Source of the DNA: Aerococcus sp. 1KP-2016
Lineage (GTDB): Bacteria > Bacillota > Bacilli > Lactobacillales > Aerococcaceae
Assembly: GCF_002252085.1 (NCBI RefSeq)
Contig: NZ_NEEY01000008.1
Span: 1-59,157, forward strand
Direction: 5' to 3'
DNA: 59,157 nt
A program made the position numbers and the translations under genes. Below, piece after piece: positions 8,774 through 18,300 of this stretch. The notes under the pieces are model-generated. The model saw only the letters and a program-made list of their open reading frames with translations. It did no database searches and was not told where the DNA came from. Positions within the stretch are counted from its first letter, which is position 1; every line of letters starts with the position of its first letter.

Positions 8774-9665
8774 ATTTTTGGCCAAATAAAAGCATTAAAT
8801 CGATGGTGATATGATCCAGGGCGGTAGCATTAGCGATTTGGTCTGCATCTGCATGCCACATCAAGGGGGTCATTTTGATTAAGTCCGCCATCTGTTCCGG
8901 ATTTAATGGGACCACTCGCTCATAATGGGCTGAAGTCACATTACGGAAAGCAGCGCGGAATTTTTCGGTTGACGGTGCGGGGTCTTGTAAACGGTCCGCC
9001 TCATCCGCAATGACTATTTCGCGCAATTCCCGTAAATAATGGGGGCCAGGAATCACTTTGATAAACCAAGCGTTTTCTTTCATGACGCGTTGTAATTCTG
9101 GATAATTCGACGGTGATAGAATTGTTAAGGCACCATCAATACTAGCGTCCTTGAGTGGAATTTGACTCAAATCTGCCACCATCCATAGGGTGTTCGTGTA
9201 GTGCTTGGCAGCGACAAGGATGCCGTCCTTAGCCAAGTCTAAACCAAGAGCATTGACGGCTAGTTCTTCTTCAGCAGTGCCCGTTCTTTTGCCCCAAGCG
9301 TCAACGAAATGGTGTAGATGGGTACCTTCACCAGTGCCGAGGTCAATGATATTCGCTGGATGCCCATTCGATAACTGGATGCCTTGGGCGGTTAATAAAG
9401 CTAACATGTCATCGTAAATACCGTCATACAGCAAGGCTTCCGCCATAATACGGTAACGGGATTCGAATAGATCCTTGTTGTAGTGGGTTTCTTGATGGTT
9501 AGGCGCTAGGTTGACGTAACCCTGTTTGGCTAAGTCGAAGCTATGATTGTTGCTGCAACGGACCTGGTTGTCCGACCATGCGAGCGGGTTGTGGCAAATG
9601 GGGCAGGTCATATCTGCTGCCCATGTTTGAAATTTCTGAATGGCGCGTGTGCGTTTTGATTCCAT
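8772..9665 (-). CDS. rlmA: 23S rRNA (guanine-N1)-methyltransferase, RlmA type
   Basis: A 297-residue enzyme. The N-terminal zinc ribbon has CPIC and a following Cys-x-Asn-x-His (CSNNHSFD), and leads into GYVNLAP. The SAM-binding domain has DLGTGEGTHL. The family methylates N1 of a guanine in 23S rRNA helix 35 (G745 or G748). A proline-containing motif (SPSNYPELQRVMK) replaces the common SP..a.E.kRVL and fits the family. The ATG at 9665 follows a weak GGTG site. Confidence 0.85.
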   Translation of the reverse strand: MESKRTRAIQKFQTWAADMTCPICHNPLAWSDNQVRCSNNHSFDLAKQGYVNLAPNHQETHYNKDLFESRYRIMAEALLYDGIYDDMLALLTAQGIQLSNGHPANIIDLGTGEGTHLHHFVDAWGKRTGTAEEELAVNALGLDLAKDGILVAAKHYTNTLWMVADLSQIPLKDASIDGALTILSPSNYPELQRVMKENAWFIKVIPGPHYLRELREIVIADEADRLQDPAPSTEKFRAAFRNVTSAHYERVVPLNPEQMADLIKMTPLMWHADADQIANATALDHITIDLMLLFGQK

Positions 9666-9865
9666 AGGTCACCTTCACTATATAAAATTTTCTTGAATGA
9701 GACGGTCTTTTGGCAAAAATAGGGTATACGCATTAGATCGCTCTGTGCGCTTTTATTATAGCATTTTCCAAAGGACGACTGGGATTAATCACAAGGTTCT
9801 GAATTTTTGCATATTTTTGTTATAATAAGGTATCAAAATATGCACGTTTTAGAAGTGAGGACAAA

Positions 9866-10702
9866 ATGCGAAACAAAAGATTGATATACAGTGCGTTTAT
9901 CGGCAGTGTTATGAGCCTATTGCACGTCATGTTAGAAATGTGGTTTCCAAACCCTAGCTTCCAAGCCATTCTTCAAAATGGTCTGGCAGTACAACAAGGC
10001 TTTTATTACCCAGTCCTATTTATCATATATTTCTTAGTCTATACCATGTTAACTTTCTCATATTATCTAATTGATTTCCGTTTGCCGGGACCGAGAAAGG
10101 TCAAAGCACTCTTGTTTGTCATTTCTGAGTTGATCATCATCCTAGTGTACCGGGCGGAACCCATGCCCCACCTCATTCAAACGGATTGGGTCATCAATCC
10201 AATCAAGACGCTACTGATCTTTATGGTACAAGGGCCTTTGATTTATCGACTACTATCGCGGCAACGACTCATGTTCAAACCCAAGCCATTCTTTTATACG
10301 CGTGGTTTGTATGTTTACGCCTTAGTTTTTGCCATATTCCGTCTGATTGCTTACACGGCTTTCGGCGTTTACGGCCCTGAAGCCGAGCAATTACCGCCGG
10401 CTATCCTTTGGGCAGGGATCATGGGATTAGCGATTGGCCTTGCTTTTTCCGCCTTACAACGCTATATCGTCCGTCAGAATCAAATGGGGAAGACCAATCA
10501 ATTTACCTTCCAGTTCTTCGCTTGGATCGCTCTTGCCAATTACGCCATGCTCTATCTGCGTTATGATATCGGCATTGTCGACTTCATCGCGCGCATGGGT
10601 ATGGACATTCTGGCCGTTTGGCTTGCGACGTTCATCGTTCTCCACTGGCAAATCAATGAACGCACCCCCGTCTACCCACTAGACACCAATTCACAAATAT
10701 AA
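9866..10702 (+). CDS. Polytopic membrane protein of unknown function
   Basis: A 278-residue protein with six to seven hydrophobic segments, for example FYYPVLFIIYFLVY, ALLFVISELIIILVY, YVYALVFAIFRLIAY and DILAVWLATFIVL. It has basic loops (RLLSRQRLMFKPK) and a soluble C-terminus. I do not recognise the family. It has a ribosome site (GTGAGGA), a TATAAT about 45 bases upstream and its own terminator, so it is probably monocistronic. Confidence 0.75.
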   Translation: MRNKRLIYSAFIGSVMSLLHVMLEMWFPNPSFQAILQNGLAVQQGFYYPVLFIIYFLVYTMLTFSYYLIDFRLPGPRKVKALLFVISELIIILVYRAEPMPHLIQTDWVINPIKTLLIFMVQGPLIYRLLSRQRLMFKPKPFFYTRGLYVYALVFAIFRLIAYTAFGVYGPEAEQLPPAILWAGIMGLAIGLAFSALQRYIVRQNQMGKTNQFTFQFFAWIALANYAMLYLRYDIGIVDFIARMGMDILAVWLATFIVLHWQINERTPVYPLDTNSQI

Positions 10703-10711
10703 TACATTCGA

Positions 10712-10741
10712 GAATCGATGCTTGTCATCGGTTCTTTTTTT
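10712..10741 (+). terminator. Terminator after the membrane-protein gene
   Basis: GAATCGATG pairs with CATCGGTTC, followed by seven T's. Confidence 0.85.
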
Positions 10742-10838
10742 GGAAAAGGGCGGCTTCAGTTAAGGTCATGCGTCATAAAAATCTAGCCAATTACTCGCAG
10801 CGTACAGCATCAACTAGCACCAACAGAGGTCATACCAA

Positions 10839-10873
10839 CAAAAAAACGGCAGCCATCAATAAGAGGGCTGCCG
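10839..10873 (-). terminator. Terminator of the DsbA-like operon
   Basis: On the minus strand CGGCAGCC pairs with GGCTGCCG and is followed by a T run (A's at 10839-10846 on the plus strand). Confidence 0.85.
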
Positions 10874-10892
10874 CTTTAGCAGACAGAAACAA

Positions 10893-11543
10893 TTAAGCTT
10901 CAGCTTGTTCGTTTGCGTAAACTTGGTCTAACACTTGTTGGAAGACTTCAACTGGTTGCGCACCTGAAACTGCGTATTTATTATCAAATACGAAGAAAGG
11001 TACTCCTTGAACACCAACTTGACCAGCTTGGAAAATATCAAGGTTGGTTTCAGCTTTGAATTTGTCCTCGTCAGCTAAGATTTCACGAACAGTTTGACCA
11101 TCTAAGCCAACAGATTCAGCTAGGCTAACGATAGTATCTTCATCAGAGATTAAAGCACCGTTTTCAAAGTATGCATGATAGAAAGCTTTGAAGTATGCAT
11201 CATCTTTATTTTCAGATTTTGCATATTGGAAGACGCGGTGGGCAGGCATAGTATCAGCCATTTTCATTTTGTCCACTTTGAAATGTAAACCAGTGCGTTC
11301 AGCCATTTCTGCAACTTGGTCATTCATTTGTTTTGCTTGTTCATAAGTGGTCCCTTTTAAATCGGCAAATGATTGGTAGAAATCTTTACTTGGGTCATGC
11401 TTTGCACCAGGCATTAATTCAAATGATTTGTGTGAAATGGTGATTTCATCCGCGTGCGCAAAATTTTCCATAGCACGTTCTAAATGTGTTTGTCCGATGT
11501 AGCAGAAGGGACAAACGAAGTCTGACCAAATTGTAATTTCCAT
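10893..11543 (-). CDS. DsbA/FrnE-family thiol-disulphide oxidoreductase
   Basis: A 216-residue cytoplasmic thioredoxin-fold protein with the active site CPFC (Cys11, Cys14) in WSDFVCPFCYIG. It carries the helical insertion typical of FrnE/2-hydroxychromene-2-carboxylate-isomerase-like members and the cis-proline loop VQGVPFFVF. There is no signal peptide, so it works in the cytoplasm. The ATG follows AAGGAGCG. It lies 27 bases after a small acidic two-cysteine protein gene, in the same orientation and probably the same operon, which may be its partner or substrate. Confidence 0.85.
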   Translation of the reverse strand: MEITIWSDFVCPFCYIGQTHLERAMENFAHADEITISHKSFELMPGAKHDPSKDFYQSFADLKGTTYEQAKQMNDQVAEMAERTGLHFKVDKMKMADTMPAHRVFQYAKSENKDDAYFKAFYHAYFENGALISDEDTIVSLAESVGLDGQTVREILADEDKFKAETNLDIFQAGQVGVQGVPFFVFDNKYAVSGAQPVEVFQQVLDQVYANEQAEA

Positions 11544-11570
11544 TAAATAAATCGCTCCTTAAATATCTTC

Positions 11571-11828
11571 TTATTGATTGGTGGTATTGTCGTTCAGTTT
11601 GCTTAAATCTACCGTTTGAAAAGGACTGTTTGTACTTGCTGTATCTTGGTTTGCTTGATCTGCGGGCATGCAGACACCAGTTGTGAAGTCACAGTACGTG
11701 CCAGTAGCGGCTGTGTCATCAGTATTAGCTGTTTCTTTGGCCTTGTCCTTATCAGGGTCACCATCGAATGTAACGAGTGATGCGAATAAATCTTCTAACT
11801 CAGTGGATTGACGATTTTCAATGCCCAT
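11571..11828 (-). CDS. Small acidic two-cysteine protein
   Basis: An 85-residue, Asp/Thr-rich, probably disordered protein with only two cysteines, in TYCDFTTGVCMP. It has no signal peptide or membrane segment. GAAAGGAGCG precedes the ATG, so it is well supported as a gene despite its size and composition. Its place directly upstream of a CPFC oxidoreductase suggests a redox partner, thiol carrier or metal-binding accessory. That is inference, and I do not recognise the family. Confidence 0.7.
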   Translation of the reverse strand: MGIENRQSTELEDLFASLVTFDGDPDKDKAKETANTDDTAATGTYCDFTTGVCMPADQANQDTASTNSPFQTVDLSKLNDNTTNQ

Positions 11829-11921
11829 GATAATCGCTCCTTTCTACACGGTTCTTATTGCTTGTATTATAAACATGCCGGGTACAAAATGCAAAATTCT
11901 GGCTTTAAGTAAAGGGTAAAT

Positions 11922-11949
11922 AAAAAAGAAGCTGGGCAAGCCCAACTTC
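11922..11949 (-). terminator. Terminator of the lactate oxidase gene
   Basis: On the minus strand GAAGTTGGGC pairs with GCCCAGCTTC around TT, followed by TTTTTT. Confidence 0.85.
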
Positions 11950-11979
11950 TCTATCAGTAATATGTTAGAAAGGGTAGGA

Positions 11980-13140
<1,161 letters not shown>

Positions 13141-13189
13141 TTAAAAGCTTAACAAGCCTATCAACAAAGCAATTTTAATATCTTTTCAC

Positions 13190-13219
13190 AAAAAAGGAAA
13201 GTGTTTACATTAACTTTCC
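13190..13219 (-). promoter_or_regulatory. Terminator-like hairpin inside the lactate oxidase leader
   Basis: On the minus strand GGAAAGT pairs with ACTTTCC, followed directly by TTTTTT, about 90 bases before the lox start. If the promoter lies further upstream this would be an attenuator. The alternative is the end of a separate short transcript. Confidence 0.4.
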
Positions 13220-13421
13220 GTTATTTGACCATATTCGTCAAAAAAGTGGCGAAAATTTTTGTTTGTTAAAAAAATGAACAATCCCTATTAAAACAACCCT
13301 TATTTTTCACAATAGACATTTTTATGAACATATAAATATTATTTATAGAGTACAATATTGTACTGAAATATGATGATTTTAATGCAAAAATCGCTTATTT
13401 TTCAAAAAAATAAAAACCAAA

Positions 13422-13435
13422 GTTAAACGCTTTCA
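13422..13435 (-). promoter_or_regulatory. Candidate cre site upstream of lox
   Basis: Read on the minus strand, TGAAAGCGTTTAAC matches the CcpA consensus except near the end. It lies about 320 bases before the lox start. 13102-13598 is otherwise AT-rich without a gene. Confidence 0.45.
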
Positions 13436-13598
13436 TTACATAAACATGAGTAGTTTTGGCATCGTTTTCTTAAAATTAAAAAAATTGACATTTCATAAAA
13501 TATATGGAAAATGCCAAAAAAAGACACACCACGTATGGGCATTCAAGATTACGCTGAAATTTGAAAAAATATACTTGTAGATTTGGGCAATTACGCAC

Positions 13599-13633
13599 AA
13601 AAAAAGACCGGACCCTAAGGCCCAGTCTTTTTG
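13599..13633 (-). terminator. Terminator of the purine permease gene
   Basis: On the minus strand AAAGACTGG pairs with CCGGTCTTT (one mismatch) and is followed by T's. Confidence 0.8.
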
Positions 13634-13641
13634 GATAGCGA

Positions 13642-15114
13642 TTATAAAACGGCTAAGATGATGAAATTCAATAAGAATAAGAATGAAGATACCCAGATGA
13701 TTGGATGAACTTCTTTAGCTTTTCCTAAAGCAACTTTCACGATAACGTAAGTGATGAAACCAGCTGCAATACCGTAAGAGATTGAGTAAGCATAAGCCAT
13801 GAATACTGAAGCGAAGAATGCTGGAACAGCAACTTCTATGCTAGACCAATCGATTTCTTTCAATGCAGACATCATCATGATACCAACGATGATCAAGGCA
13901 GGCGCTGTTGCAGCACTTGGTACTAAACCAACAAATGGTGCGATGAAGATACTTAAGAAGAAGGCGATAGCGATGAATACAGAAGTTAAACCAGTACGTC
14001 CACCTAAACTGATACCTACTGTAGATTCTGCATAAACAGTTGTGTTTGAAGTACCGAAGATTGCACCTAATGAAGTACCAACTACATCACCGAATAATGC
14101 TTTATCTAATTTAGTAGACATACCACTTGATTTGTCCATGTTGTCGATGTCTTCTTTAGTGAAGATACCTGAAGCACGACCAGTACCGATAAATGTACCG
14201 ATAGTATCAAATACATCTGATAATGAGAAAGCAAAGATTGTCATGATGACTAATGGGTAGCGAGATGGGTCAGAGAATAGAGAAATGATACCTTCTTGAC
14301 CGAATGCTGCACCGAATGTAGTACCTAATTCAGCAAATGAAGCACCTAAACCTGATTGGTCGAAGTTAACAGCTGCTAAAGCTTCTGGATTTAATACTAA
14401 ATGAACAGCAGTTACTGCGATAATACCGATTAAAATTGCACCTTTTACATTTTTCAATAGTAAAATGATGATTAGTAGTAAACCGAATAATGCTAATAAT
14501 GAAGTTTGATCAGTGAAAGCTGAGATAGAAGGTAATGTTGCACCTGTTGAGTTGATGGTTTGTAGACCACCTTCAAAAGTTGTTTGTGTTGCATCAAATG
14601 CTTGGTTATTTACGGCTGTGATGTTTGCAGCTTCAGTCGTGAAGTTGATGAAACCTGCGTTTTTAACACCAATGTAAGCAACGAATAAACCGATACCTGC
14701 ACCAATGGCATGTTGTAAAGATTCAGGAATTGCTTTGATAATTAATTGACGGAATTTTGTAACTGTGATGAAGACGTTGAACAAACCACAGATAAATACC
14801 ATTGCCAATGCTTCTTGCCATGTAAAGCCTTATGAGAAGACTACTGTATAGGTGAAGAAAGCATTTAATCCCATCCCTGGTGCCAAAGCATAAGGTACGT
14901 TGGCGAATAATCCAATAAATAATGTCGCTAAACCAGATGAGATAACAGTTGCTAAGAATACACCTTGATAAGGCATGCCTGTTTGTGACAAGATACCAGG
15001 GTTAACAAAGATGATGTAACTCATTGCAAAGAAGGTAGATAAACCAGCAATAAGCTCAGTTGAAAAGTTGGTGCCATTTTCCTTTAAACGGAAAAATTCC
15101 TCTATTTTTTTCAC
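13642..15114 (-). pseudogene. NCS2 (AzgA/PbuG-like) purine permease with an internal stop
   Basis: The intact protein would be about 490 residues: a proton-coupled permease for adenine, guanine or hypoxanthine with some 12-14 membrane segments. Family marks are ALAPGMGLNAFFTYTVVF, the loop FALSDVFDTIGTFIGTGRASG, and FGTSNTTVYAESTVG. The frame is continuous across 14830-14832 but reads TCA TAA GGC there, so the only defect is one TAA codon between FFTYTVVFS and GFTWQEALAMV. The start is the GTG at 15114 behind AAAGGAGC. A point mutation or read error is likely; restart at an internal TTG or ATG would lose the first membrane helices. Confidence 0.85.
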
Positions 15115-15169
15115 TTTTCTTGCTCCTTTTTTTGAAAAATTTTGATAAATATTGTTGCGTACTTTTCCT

Positions 15170-15197
15170 ATTATAGTCACATTTAAGAAAAAAGCAA
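15170..15197 (-). promoter_or_regulatory. Promoter of the purine permease gene
   Basis: On the minus strand TTGCTT (15192-15197) and TATAAT (15170-15175) are separated by 16 bases, about 55 bases before the GTG start. Confidence 0.6.
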
Positions 15198-15205
15198 GAT
15201 AAACA

Positions 15206-15239
15206 CGAATATTTGTCCAAATAAATATACTAACGTTCG
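15206..15239. promoter_or_regulatory. Candidate PurR-type operator (inverted PurBox pair)
   Basis: CGAATATT and AACGTTCG are inverted CGAA half-sites separated by 18 bases. This resembles the paired PurBoxes of Gram-positive purine genes, and it lies just upstream of the permease promoter. It also sits before the divergent GDSL gene. Confidence 0.45.
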
Positions 15240-15269
15240 CAAAATAATAATATAGAAGGGATAATGACC

Positions 15270-15896
15270 ATGAAAAACATACTAATACTAGGAGATTCCT
15301 TGACCGATGCTGGTAGAGACAAGAAAAATGAGAAAGATTTGGGTCAAGGTTATGTCCGTACCATACAGGAGCAACTGCCACAGATGAAGGTCATCAATCG
15401 CGGTTACAATGGTGCGCGTACAATTGATTTGTTATTCGAAGTAGAAAATTTGGCTGATGAAATTGAATCGGCAGATGCCTTAGTCCTATTCATTGGTGTA
15501 AATGATGTGTGGTCTAGCCACCATCGTTCGCCATCAGATTGGGCTAGCATGTTGGATAGTTTCACGGGGCATTTTGCCTTACTCGTTGATAGCCTAGACA
15601 AGCATTTACAAGTTGATGTGCCCGTGCATATTATTTTGCCCTTTGCGCGTTTTACTAAAGATGCTGAGGAGGGGCAAATTTTACGGGATAGGTTGGATCA
15701 GGTTAATGCGCGAATCCGGCAAATCATTGCTGACTTCAAACCGGACTATATAATAGTAGACTTACGTGAAGTATTGACGCAATCTGCCTTCGATTGGCAA
15801 GGGGCTATAGCGGTTGATGGGGTACATTGGTCGTCAGCTATGCACGCATTTGTGGGTAAACAGATGGCTGATATCTTGGGGCATTTTGTACTTTAA
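15270..15896 (+). CDS. GDSL/SGNH-family hydrolase
   Basis: A 208-residue SGNH hydrolase with block I GDSLTDAG (nucleophile Ser10), the oxyanion Gly in RGYNGA, block III GVNDVW, and the Asp/His pair in VDGVHWS near the C-terminus. It likely hydrolyses an ester or acyl group on a carbohydrate or lipid. There is no signal peptide, so it is intracellular. The second of two nearby ATGs, at 15270, is best placed behind AGAAGGG. Confidence 0.85.
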   Translation: MKNILILGDSLTDAGRDKKNEKDLGQGYVRTIQEQLPQMKVINRGYNGARTIDLLFEVENLADEIESADALVLFIGVNDVWSSHHRSPSDWASMLDSFTGHFALLVDSLDKHLQVDVPVHIILPFARFTKDAEEGQILRDRLDQVNARIRQIIADFKPDYIIVDLREVLTQSAFDWQGAIAVDGVHWSSAMHAFVGKQMADILGHFVL

Positions 15897-16000
15897 ATAT
15901 AATTCTCATCATTTTCAAAGGATTCTGGCGCTTTATAGGGAATGCTTATGCTAAAATGGATGTAACATGATAGATTTACATTTTATATAGGAGGGCGCTC

Positions 16001-17299
16001 ATGGCTAAGGTAACGAATTTAACGTTACGTCACAAAACCTTGTATAAGTTATTTGTTCGCAATTTCTCGAAGGAGGGTACGTTCAAGGCGATTTTGCCGG
16101 AACTACCTCGCTTGAAGGAGTTGGGTGTGGACATTATTTTGTTAGAGTCTATTTTTCCAACGACGGATATTAAGACGGCGGACAATTTGAAGGGGAATCC
16201 CTTGGTGGTGAAGAATTATTCAGAAATTGACCCGGAATATGGGACGATTGCTGATTTTCAGGAATTGGTTGATCAAATCCACAAAATGGGGATGCAAGTG
16301 ATGATTAATTTACAGCTCTTCCATTTGGCCAAGGATTCGGAATTAGTGACGAAACATCCAGAATATTTTATGCATAATTCACAGGGAGAATTGATTAGTC
16401 GGATTAATATATACGATACGTCGTATGATTTGGACTATACCAACCCAAAATTGTGGGATTATTTGATTGAGAATTTGAAATATTGGGCGAAGTTTGTGGA
16501 CGGGTTTGCTGCTAACCATGCTCAACTCGTGCGTCCAGAGTTTTGGTCTTCTGCGCGAGCTGAGGTAGAGGATGTCCATCCGTATTTCTATTGGTTAGCA
16601 TCTACGCTACCCTTATCAATCTTAAGTAAATTACAAAAATTAAATATACCGTACTGGTCTGAAGGGGAATTATTCCAAAACTTTGATGTAGTAGACCAAT
16701 TTCCGCTCCCGTTTCCAGCAACACGGTATTACAAGGGTGATATGAGTTTAGACAATATGGTTGCCAGTATGAATTACCGTGAATTGATGATGCCAACGAC
16801 CTATGTCACCATGCGTTCACTTGAGTATGAAGAGGCACCTCGATTTGCTACCTGCGTGAAGCAAGGCAATGAGTTGGAAAACTGGACAGCTATGTCATTC
16901 TTCCAAAAAGGGATGGCAAGTCTAGCTATGGGACAGGAGTTTGGCGTCACCGACTATTTTGATTTTAGAAGTGCAGCACCAATGGATTGGACTGTGAAAC
17001 AAGATTTATCTACCTTAATTAGTCGTTTATCGCGTATTAAGAAACGTGAAGTGTGTAAGAGTGGCTACTATGCCATCATGCCATCGGGTGATAATGTGAT
17101 CGTCTTGTCCTACCACTACTACAACCAACATCTATTTGGTGTCTTTAAATTGAAAGATGATGGTTTGACCCATGAAGTGGAATTAGCCATTATGAATGGT
17201 GAATATACCAACCAAATTAGCGGTGAAGTGTATCAAGTGAATAATGGGCGAATGGTTTTAGGTGATAAACCGGTCATTATTTCATACGAGGTGATATGA
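16001..17299 (+). CDS. GH13-like protein apparently lacking catalytic residues
   Basis: A 432-residue protein with alpha-amylase-family architecture: strand 1 region LKELGVDIILLESIFPTT, then KNYSEIDPEYGTIADFQELV and MQVMINLQLFHL. Where active GH13 enzymes have GFRxDxx, this has DGFAANHAQLV (167-177), so both the arginine and the nucleophile Asp are replaced. The acid/base-like Glu may remain in WSEGELF (Glu221 or Glu223). The usual NHD before the third carboxylate reads TMRSLEYEEAPR. It probably binds rather than cleaves alpha-glucan, or has another role. A strong ribosome site (TAGGAGGG) argues that it is expressed. Confidence 0.75.
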   Translation: MAKVTNLTLRHKTLYKLFVRNFSKEGTFKAILPELPRLKELGVDIILLESIFPTTDIKTADNLKGNPLVVKNYSEIDPEYGTIADFQELVDQIHKMGMQVMINLQLFHLAKDSELVTKHPEYFMHNSQGELISRINIYDTSYDLDYTNPKLWDYLIENLKYWAKFVDGFAANHAQLVRPEFWSSARAEVEDVHPYFYWLASTLPLSILSKLQKLNIPYWSEGELFQNFDVVDQFPLPFPATRYYKGDMSLDNMVASMNYRELMMPTTYVTMRSLEYEEAPRFATCVKQGNELENWTAMSFFQKGMASLAMGQEFGVTDYFDFRSAAPMDWTVKQDLSTLISRLSRIKKREVCKSGYYAIMPSGDNVIVLSYHYYNQHLFGVFKLKDDGLTHEVELAIMNGEYTNQISGEVYQVNNGRMVLGDKPVIISYEVI

Positions 17300-17337
17300 T
17301 TCTACCAGTATATTTTAAAGAAGAAGGGAAATAATCC

Positions 17338-18143
17338 ATGTATAAATTAGTAGCGTTCGATATTGATGGTACTTTAGTAAATTCGAAAAAGGAGGTAACT
17401 CCTGCAACACGAGAAGCCTTGCATAAATTACATGATGTTGGCATTCATGTAGTGATTTCATCTGGCCGTCCATACAAAGGCGTTTTGTTAAATGCTGACT
17501 TAATTGGCCGAGAAATTGTACCCTATGTATCATGTTTTAATGGTGGCTTGGTGAAGGAAGTGGCGACTGATCGAACCATTTACAGCCATACTTTAACGAA
17601 TGAAGACATTCAATACTGGGCGAAACTAGCGATTGATAACGATTTAGACGTACATGCACATAGCGATGAGCATGTATTGATTTACGATGAGCCACGCGAT
17701 CAATATGTGGATGTAGAAGCGCGTTTAAATGAGATGCCTACTGAATATGCGGATTTCTTTGATGGGGCATTGATTGCACCAAAAATTATGATTACTGCAG
17801 AACCAACGAAATTAGATGCGTTTATTGAAACATTGGACCCAGCAGTATATGACAAATATTCCATTGTGAAATCTGAGCCTTTCTTCTTAGAAATCATGCC
17901 TCAAGGCGTATCTAAGGGTGAAGCTTGGCACATTTAGCTGAAAGCTTAGGGATTGAACAAAGTGAAACCATGTCATTTGGGGACCAAGCCAATGACTTGA
18001 CCATGATTGAATGGGCAGGTTGCGGCGTGGCAATGGGCAATGCCATTGATGATTTGAAAAACGTTGCTCAGTATGTCACAGCATCTAATGATGATGAAGG
18101 AATTGCCAAAGCCCTAGAGGCGCTTGTTTTCAACGCTGAATAG
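17338..18143 (+). pseudogene. Cof-type HAD phosphatase with a frameshift
   Basis: The complete protein would be 268 residues. Motif I is FDIDGTLVNS near the start, motif II SSGRPYKG, and motif IV FGDQANDLTMI near the C-terminus. The frame breaks at about 17926: AAGGGTGAAGCTTGGCAC should read GCTTTGGCAC to give KGEALAHLAESLG. One missing T explains it. As read, the protein stops at 17937 and loses motif IV, which would abolish activity. Family members dephosphorylate sugar phosphates or flavin precursors. Confidence 0.85.
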
Positions 18144-18300
18144 GTATTTTTAATAGTAATAATAGGGAAACCCCTTGCGATGCTATGTCCAAGCTGAAAG
18201 GCCAATAAATAGAGAAAGAAGGCAATATTTGGTATAATGGACCTATCATCAGCTGTTAGTTTTGATTGATTGTATGTACAGAATTTAAGGAGTGAAATGA

